Assembly (NCBI RefSeq): GCF_001428385.1
Contig: NZ_LMSK01000004.1
Coordinates: forward strand, 132,275 to 196,274
Length of the DNA: 64,000 nt
Origin: Rhodanobacter sp. Soil772
GTDB lineage: Bacteria > Pseudomonadota > Gammaproteobacteria > Xanthomonadales > Rhodanobacteraceae
Direction: 5' to 3'
A program made the translations under genes and the position numbers. The notes beneath the pieces are model-generated. The model was given only the letters and a program-made list of their open reading frames with translations. It ran no database searches and was not told the DNA's origin. Shown here in pieces: positions 27,404 to 37,151 of the stretch. Each line of letters opens with the position of its first letter. The first letter of the stretch is position 1.

Positions 27404-27459
27404 GAACCGTACTCGTAGCCTCGCGTCGTAACAATGATGCGAGGCTATTCTTGGACGGC

Positions 27460-30400
27460 TTACTCGCCGATCGTCAGCAGCGAGGCGTTGCCGCCGGCGG
27501 CGGTGGTGTTGATGGTGAGCGTGCGTTCGCCGGCGAAGCGCAGCAGGTAGTGCGGGCCGCCGGCCTTGGGGCCGGTGCCGGACAGGTTCTCGCCGCCGAA
27601 CGGCTGCACGCCGACCACCGCGCCGATCTGGTTGCGGTTGACGTAGCAGTTGCCGACGCGGGCGTGGCTGGCGATGTACTCGACGGTGTCGTCGATGCGG
27701 CTGTGCACGCCCAGGGTGAGGCCGTAGCCGGTGGCGTTGATCTGTTCGACCACGCGAGCCAGCTCGCTGCCCTTCCAGCGGACGATGTGCAGCACCGGGC
27801 CGAATACTTCGCGGGTCAGCGTGGCCAGCGAGGGAATTTCGTAGGCGCGCGGGGCGAAGAAGGTGCCGTGCGCGGTGGTCGCCGGATCGAGTACGACTTC
27901 GCCGATCTTCTTCGCTTCGGTGTCCATCCGCGCGGCGTGGTCGACCAGGATCTTCAGCGCGTCCGCGTCGATCACCGGGCCCACGTCGGTGGACAGCTGG
28001 CCCGGATCGCCGACCTTCAGCTCGGCCATCGCGCCGGTGAGCATCGCGCAGACCTTGTCGGCGATGTCTTCCTGCACGAACAGCACGCGCGCGGCGGAGC
28101 AGCGCTGGCCGGCGGACTGGAAGGCGGAGGCGATCACGTCCTTGACGATCTGCTCGGGCAGGGCGGAGGAGTCGGCGATCATCGCGTTCTGGCCGCCGGT
28201 CTCGGCGATCAGCGCGGCGATCGGCGCGTTGCGCGCGGCGAGCGCGCGGTTGATCGCCCACGCGGTGTCGGTGGAGCCGGTGAAGGCGACGCCGGATACG
28301 CGCGGATCCTTCGTCAGGGCCGCACCGACGGTGGCGCCGTCGCCGGGCAGGTATTGCAGCACGTCGAGCGGGATGCCGGCGTCGTGCAACAGCTTCACCG
28401 CGGCGTGACCGATCAGCGAAGTCTGCTCGGCCGGCTTGGCGATCACGCTGTTGCCGGCAGCCAGCGCGGCGCTGACCTGGCCCAGGAAGATCGCCAGCGG
28501 GAAGTTCCACGGGCTGATGCAGACGAACACGCCACGGCCATTGAGGAACAGTTGGTTGCTTTCGCCGGTCGGGCCGGGCAGCTGTTCGGGCTGGCCGAAC
28601 AGGCGGCGCGACATGGCGGCGTAGTAGCGCAGGAAGTCGGCCGCCTCGCGGATCTCGGCGATCGCGTCGGGCAGGCTCTTGCCGGCCTCGCGCACGCACA
28701 GTGCGATGAACTCGCCGCGGCGCGCTTCGAGCTGCTCGGCGGCGTGTTCGAGGATCGCGGCGCGGCTGGCCGCGGGCAGGCGATCCCAGCCGGGCTGCGC
28801 GGCGACCGCGTTGGCCAGTGCCTTGTCGACGGTGGCGCTGTCGGCGCTGACGTAGCTGCCCACGTTTTGGCGGCGGTCGGCCGGGTTGGTCACCTGCACG
28901 GTCGGGCCGTTGGCGCTCGCGCCCGGCACCAGCGGAGCAGCAGCCCACGGACCGGCGTTGGCGTTGACCGCGTCGGCCATCGCCTTCAGTTCGTTGTCGT
29001 TGGAGAAGTTGGCGCCCATGGAATTCTTCCTGGATACAAAATTCGAATGCTGCGCGAGCGCAGCACCCTCACTGTAGATATTCACCGGCAGCGGGATGCG
29101 CGGGTGCGGGATCGAAGCGAAAGCACGCACGGTCTCGCATGGGTCGGCGACCAGCGTGCGCACCGGCACGCTCTCGTCGACGACACGGTTGACGAAGCTG
29201 GTGTTGGCGCCGTTCTCCAGCAGGCGGCGCACCAGGTACGGCAGCAGGTCCTCGTGCGTGCCGACCGGCGCGTACACGCGGCACGGCACGTTCAAGTTCT
29301 GCGGGCCGATCACTTCGCTGTACAGGTCGGTGCCCATGCCGTGCAGGCGCTGGTACTCGAACGGCCGGCCGCGCGCGATGTGATGCACGGCGGCGATGGT
29401 GTGCGCGTTGTGAGTGGCGAACTGCGGGTAGATCAGTTCGTTGCCGGCGTCGAACAGCTTGCGCGCGCAGGCCAGGTAGGACACGTCAGTGTTCGGCTTG
29501 CGCGTGTACACCGGGTAGCCGGCAAGACCATTCTCCTGCGCGCGCTTGATCTCGGCGTCCCAGTAGGCGCCCTTCACCAGGCGCACGTACCAGCGACGAT
29601 TTGCCGCACGTGCGGTCTCGATCAGCCAGTCGATCACGAACGGGGTGCGCTTGGCGTACGCCTGCACCACGATGCCCAGACCGTTCCAGCCGGCGAGCGA
29701 GGGATGCGCGAAGACGTCGCCGATGATGCCCAGCGACAGTTCGAGCCGATCGGCTTCCTCGGCGTCGACCGACAGCGCGATGCCGTACTTCATCGCCAGC
29801 TGCGACAGTTCCAGCAGCTTCTCGGTGAGTTGGCGCCGCGCCAGTTCGCGCTTGGCCACCTCGTAGCGCGGGTGCAGCGCGGACAGCTTCACCGAGATCG
29901 AGGGGGCGTCGGTGTGGTTTGCGAACGGGCCGCGTGCGCCGATCGCGGCGATGGCACGACGGTAGTCTTCCTGGTAGCGCTCGGCGGTTTCGGCGGTGAG
30001 CGCGGACTCGCCGAGCATGTCGTAGGAGTAGCGGTACACCGCGTATTCCTTCTTCGCGCAGCGGTCCAGTGCTTCGTCGATGCTGCGGCCCATCACGAAC
30101 TGGTGGCCCATGATGCGCATCGCCTGGCGCACCGCCAGGCGGATCGCCGGCTCGCCGGCGCGGCCGACCAGCCGTTTCAACGCGCCGGTGACGTCGTGGC
30201 GGGTGTCCTCGGCGAGGTTCACCAGGTGGCCGGTGAGCATCAGGCCCCAGGTCGAGGCGTTGACGAACAGCGACTCGCTCTGGCCCAGGTGCTTCTTCCA
30301 GTCCGCCTCGCCGAGCTTGTCGCGGATCAGCTTGTCGGCGGTGGCCTTGTCGGGAATGCGCAGCAGCGCCTCGGCCACGCACATCAGCAGCACACCTTCC

Positions 30401-30648
30401 TCGGAGGACAGGTCGTACTGGCGCATGAAGGATTCGACCGCGCTCTGATCCTTGGCGCGTGCGCGTACGCGCGACACCAGGCCGGCGGCGAGGTCGATCA
30501 CCTGCTCGCGTTCGGTCGCGGGCAGGGTGGCTTGGGCGAGCAGGTCGTTGACGGCCTCGGTCTCGTCGCGCAGCCAGGCGGCGGTGATGCGCGCGCGCGC
30601 GGGCGTGCTGTCGATGGGGAGTTCGGGGCTGAGAATGGGCTGGGTCAC
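27460..30648 (-). CDS. putA: Bifunctional proline dehydrogenase/P5C dehydrogenase PutA
   Basis: 1062 residues. The N-terminal proline dehydrogenase (FAD) domain spans about 60-480 (YDMLGESALT, LVKGAYWDAEI, QFATHNAHT, the QRLHGMG loop). The C-terminal aldehyde dehydrogenase domain spans about 540-1050 (ISPWNFPLAI, ETGGQNAMI, catalytic Cys850 in AGQRCSAARV). It converts proline to glutamate in two steps with channelled intermediate. There is no ribbon-helix-helix DNA-binding domain at the N-terminus, so this is the shorter, non-regulatory PutA type. The catalytic domains are complete. It is divergent from DUF2244/cta by about 200 bp. Confidence 0.95.
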   Translation of the reverse strand: MTQPILSPELPIDSTPARARITAAWLRDETEAVNDLLAQATLPATEREQVIDLAAGLVSRVRARAKDQSAVESFMRQYDLSSEEGVLLMCVAEALLRIPDKATADKLIRDKLGEADWKKHLGQSESLFVNASTWGLMLTGHLVNLAEDTRHDVTGALKRLVGRAGEPAIRLAVRQAMRIMGHQFVMGRSIDEALDRCAKKEYAVYRYSYDMLGESALTAETAERYQEDYRRAIAAIGARGPFANHTDAPSISVKLSALHPRYEVAKRELARRQLTEKLLELSQLAMKYGIALSVDAEEADRLELSLGIIGDVFAHPSLAGWNGLGIVVQAYAKRTPFVIDWLIETARAANRRWYVRLVKGAYWDAEIKRAQENGLAGYPVYTRKPNTDVSYLACARKLFDAGNELIYPQFATHNAHTIAAVHHIARGRPFEYQRLHGMGTDLYSEVIGPQNLNVPCRVYAPVGTHEDLLPYLVRRLLENGANTSFVNRVVDESVPVRTLVADPCETVRAFASIPHPRIPLPVNIYSEGAALAQHSNFVSRKNSMGANFSNDNELKAMADAVNANAGPWAAAPLVPGASANGPTVQVTNPADRRQNVGSYVSADSATVDKALANAVAAQPGWDRLPAASRAAILEHAAEQLEARRGEFIALCVREAGKSLPDAIAEIREAADFLRYYAAMSRRLFGQPEQLPGPTGESNQLFLNGRGVFVCISPWNFPLAIFLGQVSAALAAGNSVIAKPAEQTSLIGHAAVKLLHDAGIPLDVLQYLPGDGATVGAALTKDPRVSGVAFTGSTDTAWAINRALAARNAPIAALIAETGGQNAMIADSSALPEQIVKDVIASAFQSAGQRCSAARVLFVQEDIADKVCAMLTGAMAELKVGDPGQLSTDVGPVIDADALKILVDHAARMDTEAKKIGEVVLDPATTAHGTFFAPRAYEIPSLATLTREVFGPVLHIVRWKGSELARVVEQINATGYGLTLGVHSRIDDTVEYIASHARVGNCYVNRNQIGAVVGVQPFGGENLSGTGPKAGGPHYLLRFAGERTLTINTTAAGGNASLLTIGE

Positions 30649-30850
30649 GGGTCTATCGCAAAGATCCGCGGATGCGGAGGTAAACGTGGAATTGTACGCG
30701 TGCCGTGCGATTCGCGGGAGCCGGGACGCCGTTAGAAGACGCCCCGGCGGCCTAGCCCGATCGCTTGATCCAAGTCAACTCGGTGCGACATTCTTGCCCG
30801 CTGCGCCGCCGCGGCCTATCATTCCGGCGTTCCAGGCACGCCGGATCCCC

Positions 30851-31333
30851 ATGATCGTGCTTCGACCAGCTACCGCCGGCTTGCCGCGCGTGACGATATG
30901 GCTCAAGCCCAATCGCACGCTCAGCCGGCGCGGTTTGCGTCGACTGATCGTGGTTCTGGTAGCGCTGGTGCTGATGACGGCTGGACTGGGTGTGTGGCAG
31001 GGGAACGTGTTCGCTCCGCTGTTTGCCCTGGTGGAATCCGCCGCCGTGGCCATCGCCTTGAGCGTGGCCTGGCGGGCCGGCGACCGCAGTGAGCGCATCA
31101 CCCTCGACGTCGTGTCGCTGGAGGTGCAGTCCCTGCCTGGCCCGCGCCGCATGCGTTTCCAGTCGTACTGGGTACGCGTGCTGCTGGAGCCCGGCAACGG
31201 GCGCCAGCGGTTGCTGCTGTCGTCGCACGGACGCGAGCTGGAAATCGGCGCGTTCCTGGCGGACCAGGAGCGCGTCGCGCTGTCGAAGAAACTCATGGTG
31301 TTGCTGGCCGACTTCAACCAGCTACGCAAGTAG
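30851..31333 (+). CDS. DUF2244-type small membrane protein
   Basis: 160 residues. Two adjacent membrane segments (about 32-51 and 55-73) with a short N-terminal cytoplasmic part (NRTLSRRG) and a C-terminal soluble domain (LLEPGNGRQRLLLSSHGRELEIG). This layout and position next to ctaC match DUF2244 proteins found beside aa3 oxidase loci; the role is unknown, possibly in oxidase assembly. The ATG at 30851 is used. The stop (31333) is immediately followed by the inverted-repeat element upstream of ctaC. Confidence 0.75.
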   Translation: MIVLRPATAGLPRVTIWLKPNRTLSRRGLRRLIVVLVALVLMTAGLGVWQGNVFAPLFALVESAAVAIALSVAWRAGDRSERITLDVVSLEVQSLPGPRRMRFQSYWVRVLLEPGNGRQRLLLSSHGRELEIGAFLADQERVALSKKLMVLLADFNQLRK

Positions 31334-31340
31334 GTTCAAA

Positions 31341-31607
31341 AGAGTCTGTGTTCACAATCCAAGTACGCCGCGCCGGGAGCTGTTTGCCCGCGGGGCAAGG
31401 AAGAGAGAGGGAATGTATGTCGATACATGACCGAGCGATGACGCCGCTCCGTGGGCAAACAGACCCGGCCCTGCGGGTTGCCCTGCAGCGGCCGTCATGC
31501 GGCAGCCCGCGGCTTGCCCATGCAACCAGCATGGGCTTCACCACGGACTACCACCTGCCAGCCGCTGCAGGGCAACGCGACGTACTTGGATTATGAATAC
31601 AGACTCT
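31341..31607. repeat. 267-bp element with terminal inverted repeats and nested stems, upstream of ctaC
   Basis: Outer arms 31341-31372 and 31576-31607 are inverted repeats of 32 bp with three mismatches (AGAGTCTGT...TCCAAGTACG). Inside lie stem A (31373-31396 with 31446-31468), a palindrome ATGTAT-GTCG-ATACAT (31413-31428), stem B (31477-31492 with 31561-31576, perfect) and hairpin C (GCCCATGC-AACCA-GCATGGGC, 31516-31536). The element fills the gap between the DUF2244 gene and ctaC. It could be a MITE-like insertion or a structured RNA leader. No target-site duplication is clear. Confidence 0.75.
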
Positions 31608-31619
31608 AAGGTGCAAGAC

Positions 31620-32531
31620 ATGACATCTGGCGGCATCAGGCGATCATTCACGGCAACGGCGGCGCTCGCCCTTGCATCGTTCGGCAGCGTGGCCCTGGCC
31701 GCTCCCGGCCCGTGGCAGCTGAACATGGAGCGCGGCGCGAGCACTTGGTCGCACGTGCCGTACCACCTCAACAACACCGCGCTGGCCGTATGTACGGTGA
31801 TCGGCATGCTGGTGTTCGGCGCGATGTTCATCGCGATGTTCCGCTTCCGCAAATCGCGCGGCGCGGTGGCCGAGAAGTGGTCGCACAACACCACGGTGGA
31901 AGTCGTCTGGACGACCATCCCGGTGCTGATCCTGATCACCCTGGCCTACATGGCCACCGGTGGCCTCACCACCTGGGCCGACACCACCGGCTCGCAGATG
32001 ACCGTCAAGGTCACCGGCTACCAGTGGAAGTGGCGCTACGACTATGTCGACTACATGGGCAAGTCGATCGACAAGGTCGGCTTCATGTCCAAGCTCGATA
32101 CGCGCAGCGATCAGACCCGTCAGCTCGGCTCGGGCATGGATCCGTTCGCGGTCAAGGTCGGCGACGAAAACACCTACCTGCTTGACGTCGACAAGCCGCT
32201 GGTGGTGCCGGTCGACACCAAGATCCGCTTCGTGATCACCAGCGGCGACGTGATCCATTCCTGGTGGGTGCCGGCGACCGGCTGGAAGATCGACGCGATC
32301 CCCGGAATCATCAACGCGGCGTGGGCCAACTTCACCACGCCGGGCACCTATCGCGGCCAGTGCGCCGAATTGTGCGGCCAGGACCACGCCTTCATGCCGA
32401 TCGTGGTGGTGGTGAAGTCCAAGGCCGATTTCGCCAAGTGGCTGGCCGAGCAGGAGGCGCCATCCGCGGCACCTGCTCCGGCGCCGCAAACCGCACAGGT
32501 CGCCGCTCCGGTTGCCGGCAAGCAGGGCTGA
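31620..32531 (+). CDS. ctaC: Cytochrome c oxidase subunit II
   Basis: 303 residues. Signal peptide (to VALAAP), two membrane helices (about 57-80 and 100-123), then the periplasmic cupredoxin domain with the CuA site CAELCGQDH (Cys248, Cys252, His256), and an Ala/Pro tail. It accepts electrons from cytochrome c for the aa3 oxidase. The ATG at 31620 follows AAGGTG; the in-frame ATG at 31593 lies inside the right arm of the inverted-repeat element and is less likely. First gene of the cta series. Confidence 0.95.
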   Translation: MTSGGIRRSFTATAALALASFGSVALAAPGPWQLNMERGASTWSHVPYHLNNTALAVCTVIGMLVFGAMFIAMFRFRKSRGAVAEKWSHNTTVEVVWTTIPVLILITLAYMATGGLTTWADTTGSQMTVKVTGYQWKWRYDYVDYMGKSIDKVGFMSKLDTRSDQTRQLGSGMDPFAVKVGDENTYLLDVDKPLVVPVDTKIRFVITSGDVIHSWWVPATGWKIDAIPGIINAAWANFTTPGTYRGQCAELCGQDHAFMPIVVVVKSKADFAKWLAEQEAPSAAPAPAPQTAQVAAPVAGKQG

Positions 32532-32603
32532 GGCCGCTTGCCGCCTTTCCGGCACAGTTTTTTTGCAGTCGCATTCCATATTCCAGGTTAGAGGTGCAAG
32601 GCC

Positions 32604-34220
<1,617 letters not shown>

Positions 34221-34232
34221 TCGTCCATCCGT

Positions 34233-34256
34233 CATGCCGGTCGCGCGGCCGGCATG
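34233..34256. repeat. Palindrome followed by GCATGATC (copy 2)
   Basis: CATGCCGG and CCGGCATG flank an 8-base loop, and ATC follows. It lies in the 55-bp gap between ctaD and the small protein gene. It shares the CATGATC flank with the copies at 4.65, 44.24 and 47.80 kb; between oxidase genes it may also modulate mRNA levels. Confidence 0.55.
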
Positions 34257-34275
34257 ATCTCGGGAGCAAAGTGAC

Positions 34276-34419
34276 ATGGCGCAGCAGACGATTCATGCGG
34301 CAACGGTCCAGCCGGACGGGAAGTCCCGTCGTGGCGTGCGGCGCACGGTCACGATACTTGCCGTGGTCGCGCTGGCGGTCTACCTGTCGACGTTCCTGCA
34401 AATTCTGCTGATGAAATAG
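34276..34419 (+). CDS. 47-residue single-pass membrane protein of the oxidase locus
   Basis: Starts at ATG 34276 with GGAG nine bases upstream; the product has a basic stretch (KSRRGVRRT) then one hydrophobic helix (ILAVVALAVYLSTFLQILLM). A small single-helix protein between ctaD and ctaG/ctaE is typical of gammaproteobacterial aa3 loci; it may be a structural (subunit IV-like) or assembly component. The charge pattern predicts the N-terminus inside. No biochemical role can be assigned from sequence. Confidence 0.75.
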   Translation: MAQQTIHAATVQPDGKSRRGVRRTVTILAVVALAVYLSTFLQILLMK

Positions 34420-34533
34420 CGTTCCACGCGTCACACGTTTTCTTCAACCGGCCGGGTGTTCGACGACCGGCGTGCAGTTCCCCGGTCGGCGTGACGGGGC
34501 AAAGTCATCAAGAGAAATCCACGGGGTTACACC

Positions 34534-35421
34534 ATGGGTCAGCAACACGACGCTTACTTCGTTCCGGCCAAGAGCTACTGGCCGTTTGTGGCCGCAGTGG
34601 TCATGTTCACCACCGTGTTCGGTGCCGCGCACTGGTTGAACGCGGAGCCCGGCGAGACCGGTTTCGGCAAGTCCGTGCTGATCATCGGCGTGATCGGCGT
34701 GCTGGGCATGTTCTTCGGCTGGTTCCGCTCGGTGATCAACGAGTCGCTGGCCGGCAGCTACAACAGCCAGGTGGACACCTCGTTCCGCATGGGCATGATG
34801 TGGTTCATCTTCTCCGAGGTGATGTTCTTCGGCGCATTCTTCGGCGCGCTGTTCTACATCCGCATGTTCTCGGTGCCGTGGCTGGGCGGTCACGGCCACG
34901 GCGTGCTGACCCACGAATTCCTGTGGAGCGACTACACCGCCGCCTGGGGCGCCAACGGCGGCAATGGCCCGGAACAGGCCGGCGGCGCGTTCCGCACCGT
35001 GCCGGCGTGGGGGCTGCCGCTGCTCAACACGGTGATCCTGCTCACCTCCAGCGTCACCGTGACGATCGCCCACCACGCGCTGCGCGCCGGCCATCGCGGC
35101 AAGATCCTGCTGTTTCTGGGGTTGACCGTGCTGCTGGGCGCCACCTTCCTGTACTTCCAGGCGCACGAGTACATCGAGGCCTACAAGGAACTGAACCTGA
35201 CCCTGCACAGCGGCGTCTACGGTTCGACCTTCTTCATGCTCACCGGCTTCCACGGCATGCACGTGACCCTGGGCACGATCATGCTGGCGGTGATCTGGCT
35301 GCGCGTTCTGAAGGGGCATTTCGACAAGGACCACCACTTCGGCTTCGAGGCGGTGGCGTGGTACTGGCACTTCGTCGACGTGGTCTGGCTCGGCCTGTTC
35401 ATGTTCGTCTACATTCTTTGA
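34534..35421 (+). CDS. ctaE: Cytochrome c oxidase subunit III
   Basis: 295 residues with seven membrane helices. Characteristic segments are FRMGMMWFIFSEVMFF, LNTVILLTSSVT, AHEYIEAY and the C-terminal WYWHFVDVVWL. It stabilises the catalytic core and proton uptake. In related loci a ctaG gene lies just upstream; here only 114 bp separate it from the 47-residue protein gene. A strong bidirectional terminator follows at 35443. Confidence 0.96.
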   Translation: MGQQHDAYFVPAKSYWPFVAAVVMFTTVFGAAHWLNAEPGETGFGKSVLIIGVIGVLGMFFGWFRSVINESLAGSYNSQVDTSFRMGMMWFIFSEVMFFGAFFGALFYIRMFSVPWLGGHGHGVLTHEFLWSDYTAAWGANGGNGPEQAGGAFRTVPAWGLPLLNTVILLTSSVTVTIAHHALRAGHRGKILLFLGLTVLLGATFLYFQAHEYIEAYKELNLTLHSGVYGSTFFMLTGFHGMHVTLGTIMLAVIWLRVLKGHFDKDHHFGFEAVAWYWHFVDVVWLGLFMFVYIL

Positions 35422-35442
35422 CGGGGGATCCCTCTCGCGAAG

Positions 35443-35481
35443 ACCAACAAAAAACCCGCCATTGGCGGGTTTTTTGTTGGT
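35443..35481. terminator. Bidirectional rho-independent terminator
   Basis: A perfect 18-bp stem (ACCAACAAAAAACCCGCC and its complement) with a 3-base loop; the A6/T6 runs supply a U-tract in both directions. It ends ctaE on the plus strand and the DUF2909 gene on the minus strand. Confidence 0.95.
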
Positions 35482-35550
35482 TCCGACGCGGCGGCGGCGG
35501 GATTCAGCCGGCCGTGCCGAGGGAGCGCGCTGGCGGTACAACCGGTACAA

Positions 35551-35766
35551 TCACTGGCCGACGTCGTGCGGGTGCAGCCAGCCCATCCAGATGCCGAACG
35601 CGACCATGGCAATGAACAGCAGCGACAGGCCGATGCGACGGGTCAGCGCCCACACCGTGCGTTTGTCGTCGTCCTTGTCGGTCATCATGAAGTACAGCGC
35701 CTGGCCGAGGCTGAAGATCACCACCAGCAGCACCACGACCAGCGCAATTTTATAGATGGTTTCCAC
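35551..35766 (-). CDS. DUF2909-type twin transmembrane protein
   Basis: 71 residues with two hydrophobic helices (about 5-26 and 45-65) joined by a charged loop (TDKDDDKRT). Length, topology and position between ctaE and SURF1 in opposite orientation match the DUF2909 family. Function unknown; presumably linked to oxidase biogenesis by context. It is divergent from the SURF1 gene with 59 bp between. Confidence 0.78.
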   Translation of the reverse strand: METIYKIALVVVLLVVIFSLGQALYFMMTDKDDDKRTVWALTRRIGLSLLFIAMVAFGIWMGWLHPHDVGQ

Positions 35767-35825
35767 GTGATTGATCCGATCCAGTTCGACATGGCCAGTA
35801 TAACGGCCGCTGGCAGGCGCCCGGC

Positions 35826-36557
35826 GTGACCGGATTTCGCCGTCCTTCGTGGTGGGCGCTGCTGCTGACCGTGGCCGGAGCGTTGCTGTTCATACGTCTG
35901 GGCGTCTGGCAGCTGCATCGCGCCGACTTCAAGGAAGCGCTTCTGCGACGGTATGCCGCGGCCGCCGTCGCGCCGGTGCAGGACTTTGCCAGGGTGGCCG
36001 ACTCGCCGCCGGCCGACGGCTTCCCGCGGGTGGAAGTCGACGGCCATTACCTGGCCGACCGCCTGTACCTGCTGGACAACCCGAAGCATGACCGGCGTGG
36101 CGGCATCCAGGTGTTCGCGCCGCTGGCGCTGGACGGTCGCTCGTCGTTGCTGCTGGTCGACCTGGGCTTTCTGCCCGGCAACGGCAGCGACAAGGCGCCC
36201 CAGGTGCCGCCGCTGCCGACCGGCAAGGTGAGCTTGCGGGGGCTGTATGTGCCGCCGCCGCCGGTCGGGTTCGAGATGGGTGGCAACGCGCTGGCGCGAC
36301 AGGTCCGATGGCCGAAGAGCGCGATCTTCCTGGACCCGGCGCAGGTCGCCGCTGACCTCGGGCGCCGGCTGTATCCGCGAGTGCTTGCGCTGGATCCCGA
36401 TCCGGCGGCGATCTACGAGCGCGAGCGCAGCCTCGATGTTTCCTCGATGCCGCCGGCGCGGCATCGCGCCTATGCGTTCCAGTGGTTCACCTTTGCGCTT
36501 GCCGCGGTGGTCATCCTGCTGGTCGTGCATCGCAAGCGCAAACCGCGCAAATCCTGA
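35826..36557 (+). CDS. SURF1-family cytochrome oxidase biogenesis protein
   Basis: 243 residues. Two terminal membrane helices (about 9-25 and 214-232) flank a periplasmic domain with the family features GVWQLHRA, VDGHYL, LLDNPKHD and LLVDLGFLP. SURF1 delivers or stabilises heme a during subunit I assembly. The start is a GTG at 35826. It begins the second plus-strand series (SURF1, CxxxC protein, ctaA, ctaB). Confidence 0.9.
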   Translation: MTGFRRPSWWALLLTVAGALLFIRLGVWQLHRADFKEALLRRYAAAAVAPVQDFARVADSPPADGFPRVEVDGHYLADRLYLLDNPKHDRRGGIQVFAPLALDGRSSLLLVDLGFLPGNGSDKAPQVPPLPTGKVSLRGLYVPPPPVGFEMGGNALARQVRWPKSAIFLDPAQVAADLGRRLYPRVLALDPDPAAIYERERSLDVSSMPPARHRAYAFQWFTFALAAVVILLVVHRKRKPRKS

Positions 36558-36581
36558 TTCCACGAAGGTTGATGAAGTCCC

Positions 36582-37151
36582 ATGAAAGCTGCTGATCCCG
36601 CCGCCGTGCGCAAGAGCCGAATCTTCCTGCTGCTGATCGTGCTGGCGTTTGTCGCGCCGATGATCGTCGCCGGCCTGCTCAGCTGGAGCGGCTGGCAACC
36701 CGGCACCAAGGGCAACGGCGAGCCGATCCTGCCGCAGCGCAATTTCGTCGACGAACAGTTGCGCGTGCAGCTGGCGAATGGCCAGCCCTACGCCTGGCGC
36801 GACAGCGAGCCGCGGCTGACCCTGGTGGCGCTGGCCGGCCCCGACTGCGCCACGCAATGCCTGGCCGCGCTGACCAGCATGGCCGCCGCGCGGGTCACGC
36901 TGAACCGCAACCAGTCGCGCCTGCGCCTGCTCTACCTGGGCACGCCGCCGGCGAATGACGCGCGCGACGGCATGCGCAACTACTGGCAGCTCGGCGAGGA
37001 TGTCGACGGCAAGCTGGCCGCTTTCCGGCCGAGCGCGCCGGACAGCGTGAGTGCGCTGCTGGTGGAATCCAACGGCACCGCGTTGTCGCTGTACCGCGCC
37101 GGGTTCGACCCGTCCGGGTTGCGCAAGGACCTGCAGAAGGTGATCAAGTGA
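36582..37151 (+). CDS. Membrane-anchored thioredoxin-like protein with CxxxC, oxidase locus
   Basis: 189 residues. An N-terminal membrane anchor (about 14-34) then a soluble domain containing GPDCATQC, a CxxxC pair at the position where SCO-type copper chaperones have CxxxC, but the distal SCO His is not evident. Lies between SURF1 (24 bp) and ctaA (GTGA overlap), so it is in the same operon. It may deliver copper or reduce cysteines for CuA assembly; this is inferred from location and the cysteine pair. Confidence 0.7.
   Translation: MKAADPAAVRKSRIFLLLIVLAFVAPMIVAGLLSWSGWQPGTKGNGEPILPQRNFVDEQLRVQLANGQPYAWRDSEPRLTLVALAGPDCATQCLAALTSMAAARVTLNRNQSRLRLLYLGTPPANDARDGMRNYWQLGEDVDGKLAAFRPSAPDSVSALLVESNGTALSLYRAGFDPSGLRKDLQKVIK

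Noticed and set aside
27451..30735. Open frame of over 1000 codons on the plus strand opposite putA
   Set aside because: The opposite strand encodes a full PutA with all catalytic motifs; the plus-strand product is low-complexity Gly/Arg/Val/His and arises from GC-rich codon bias.
31593..31620. Upstream ATG (31593) as the start of ctaC
   Set aside because: It lies inside the right terminal inverted repeat and has no ribosome site, while ATG 31620 has AAGGTG at a good distance directly before the signal peptide.
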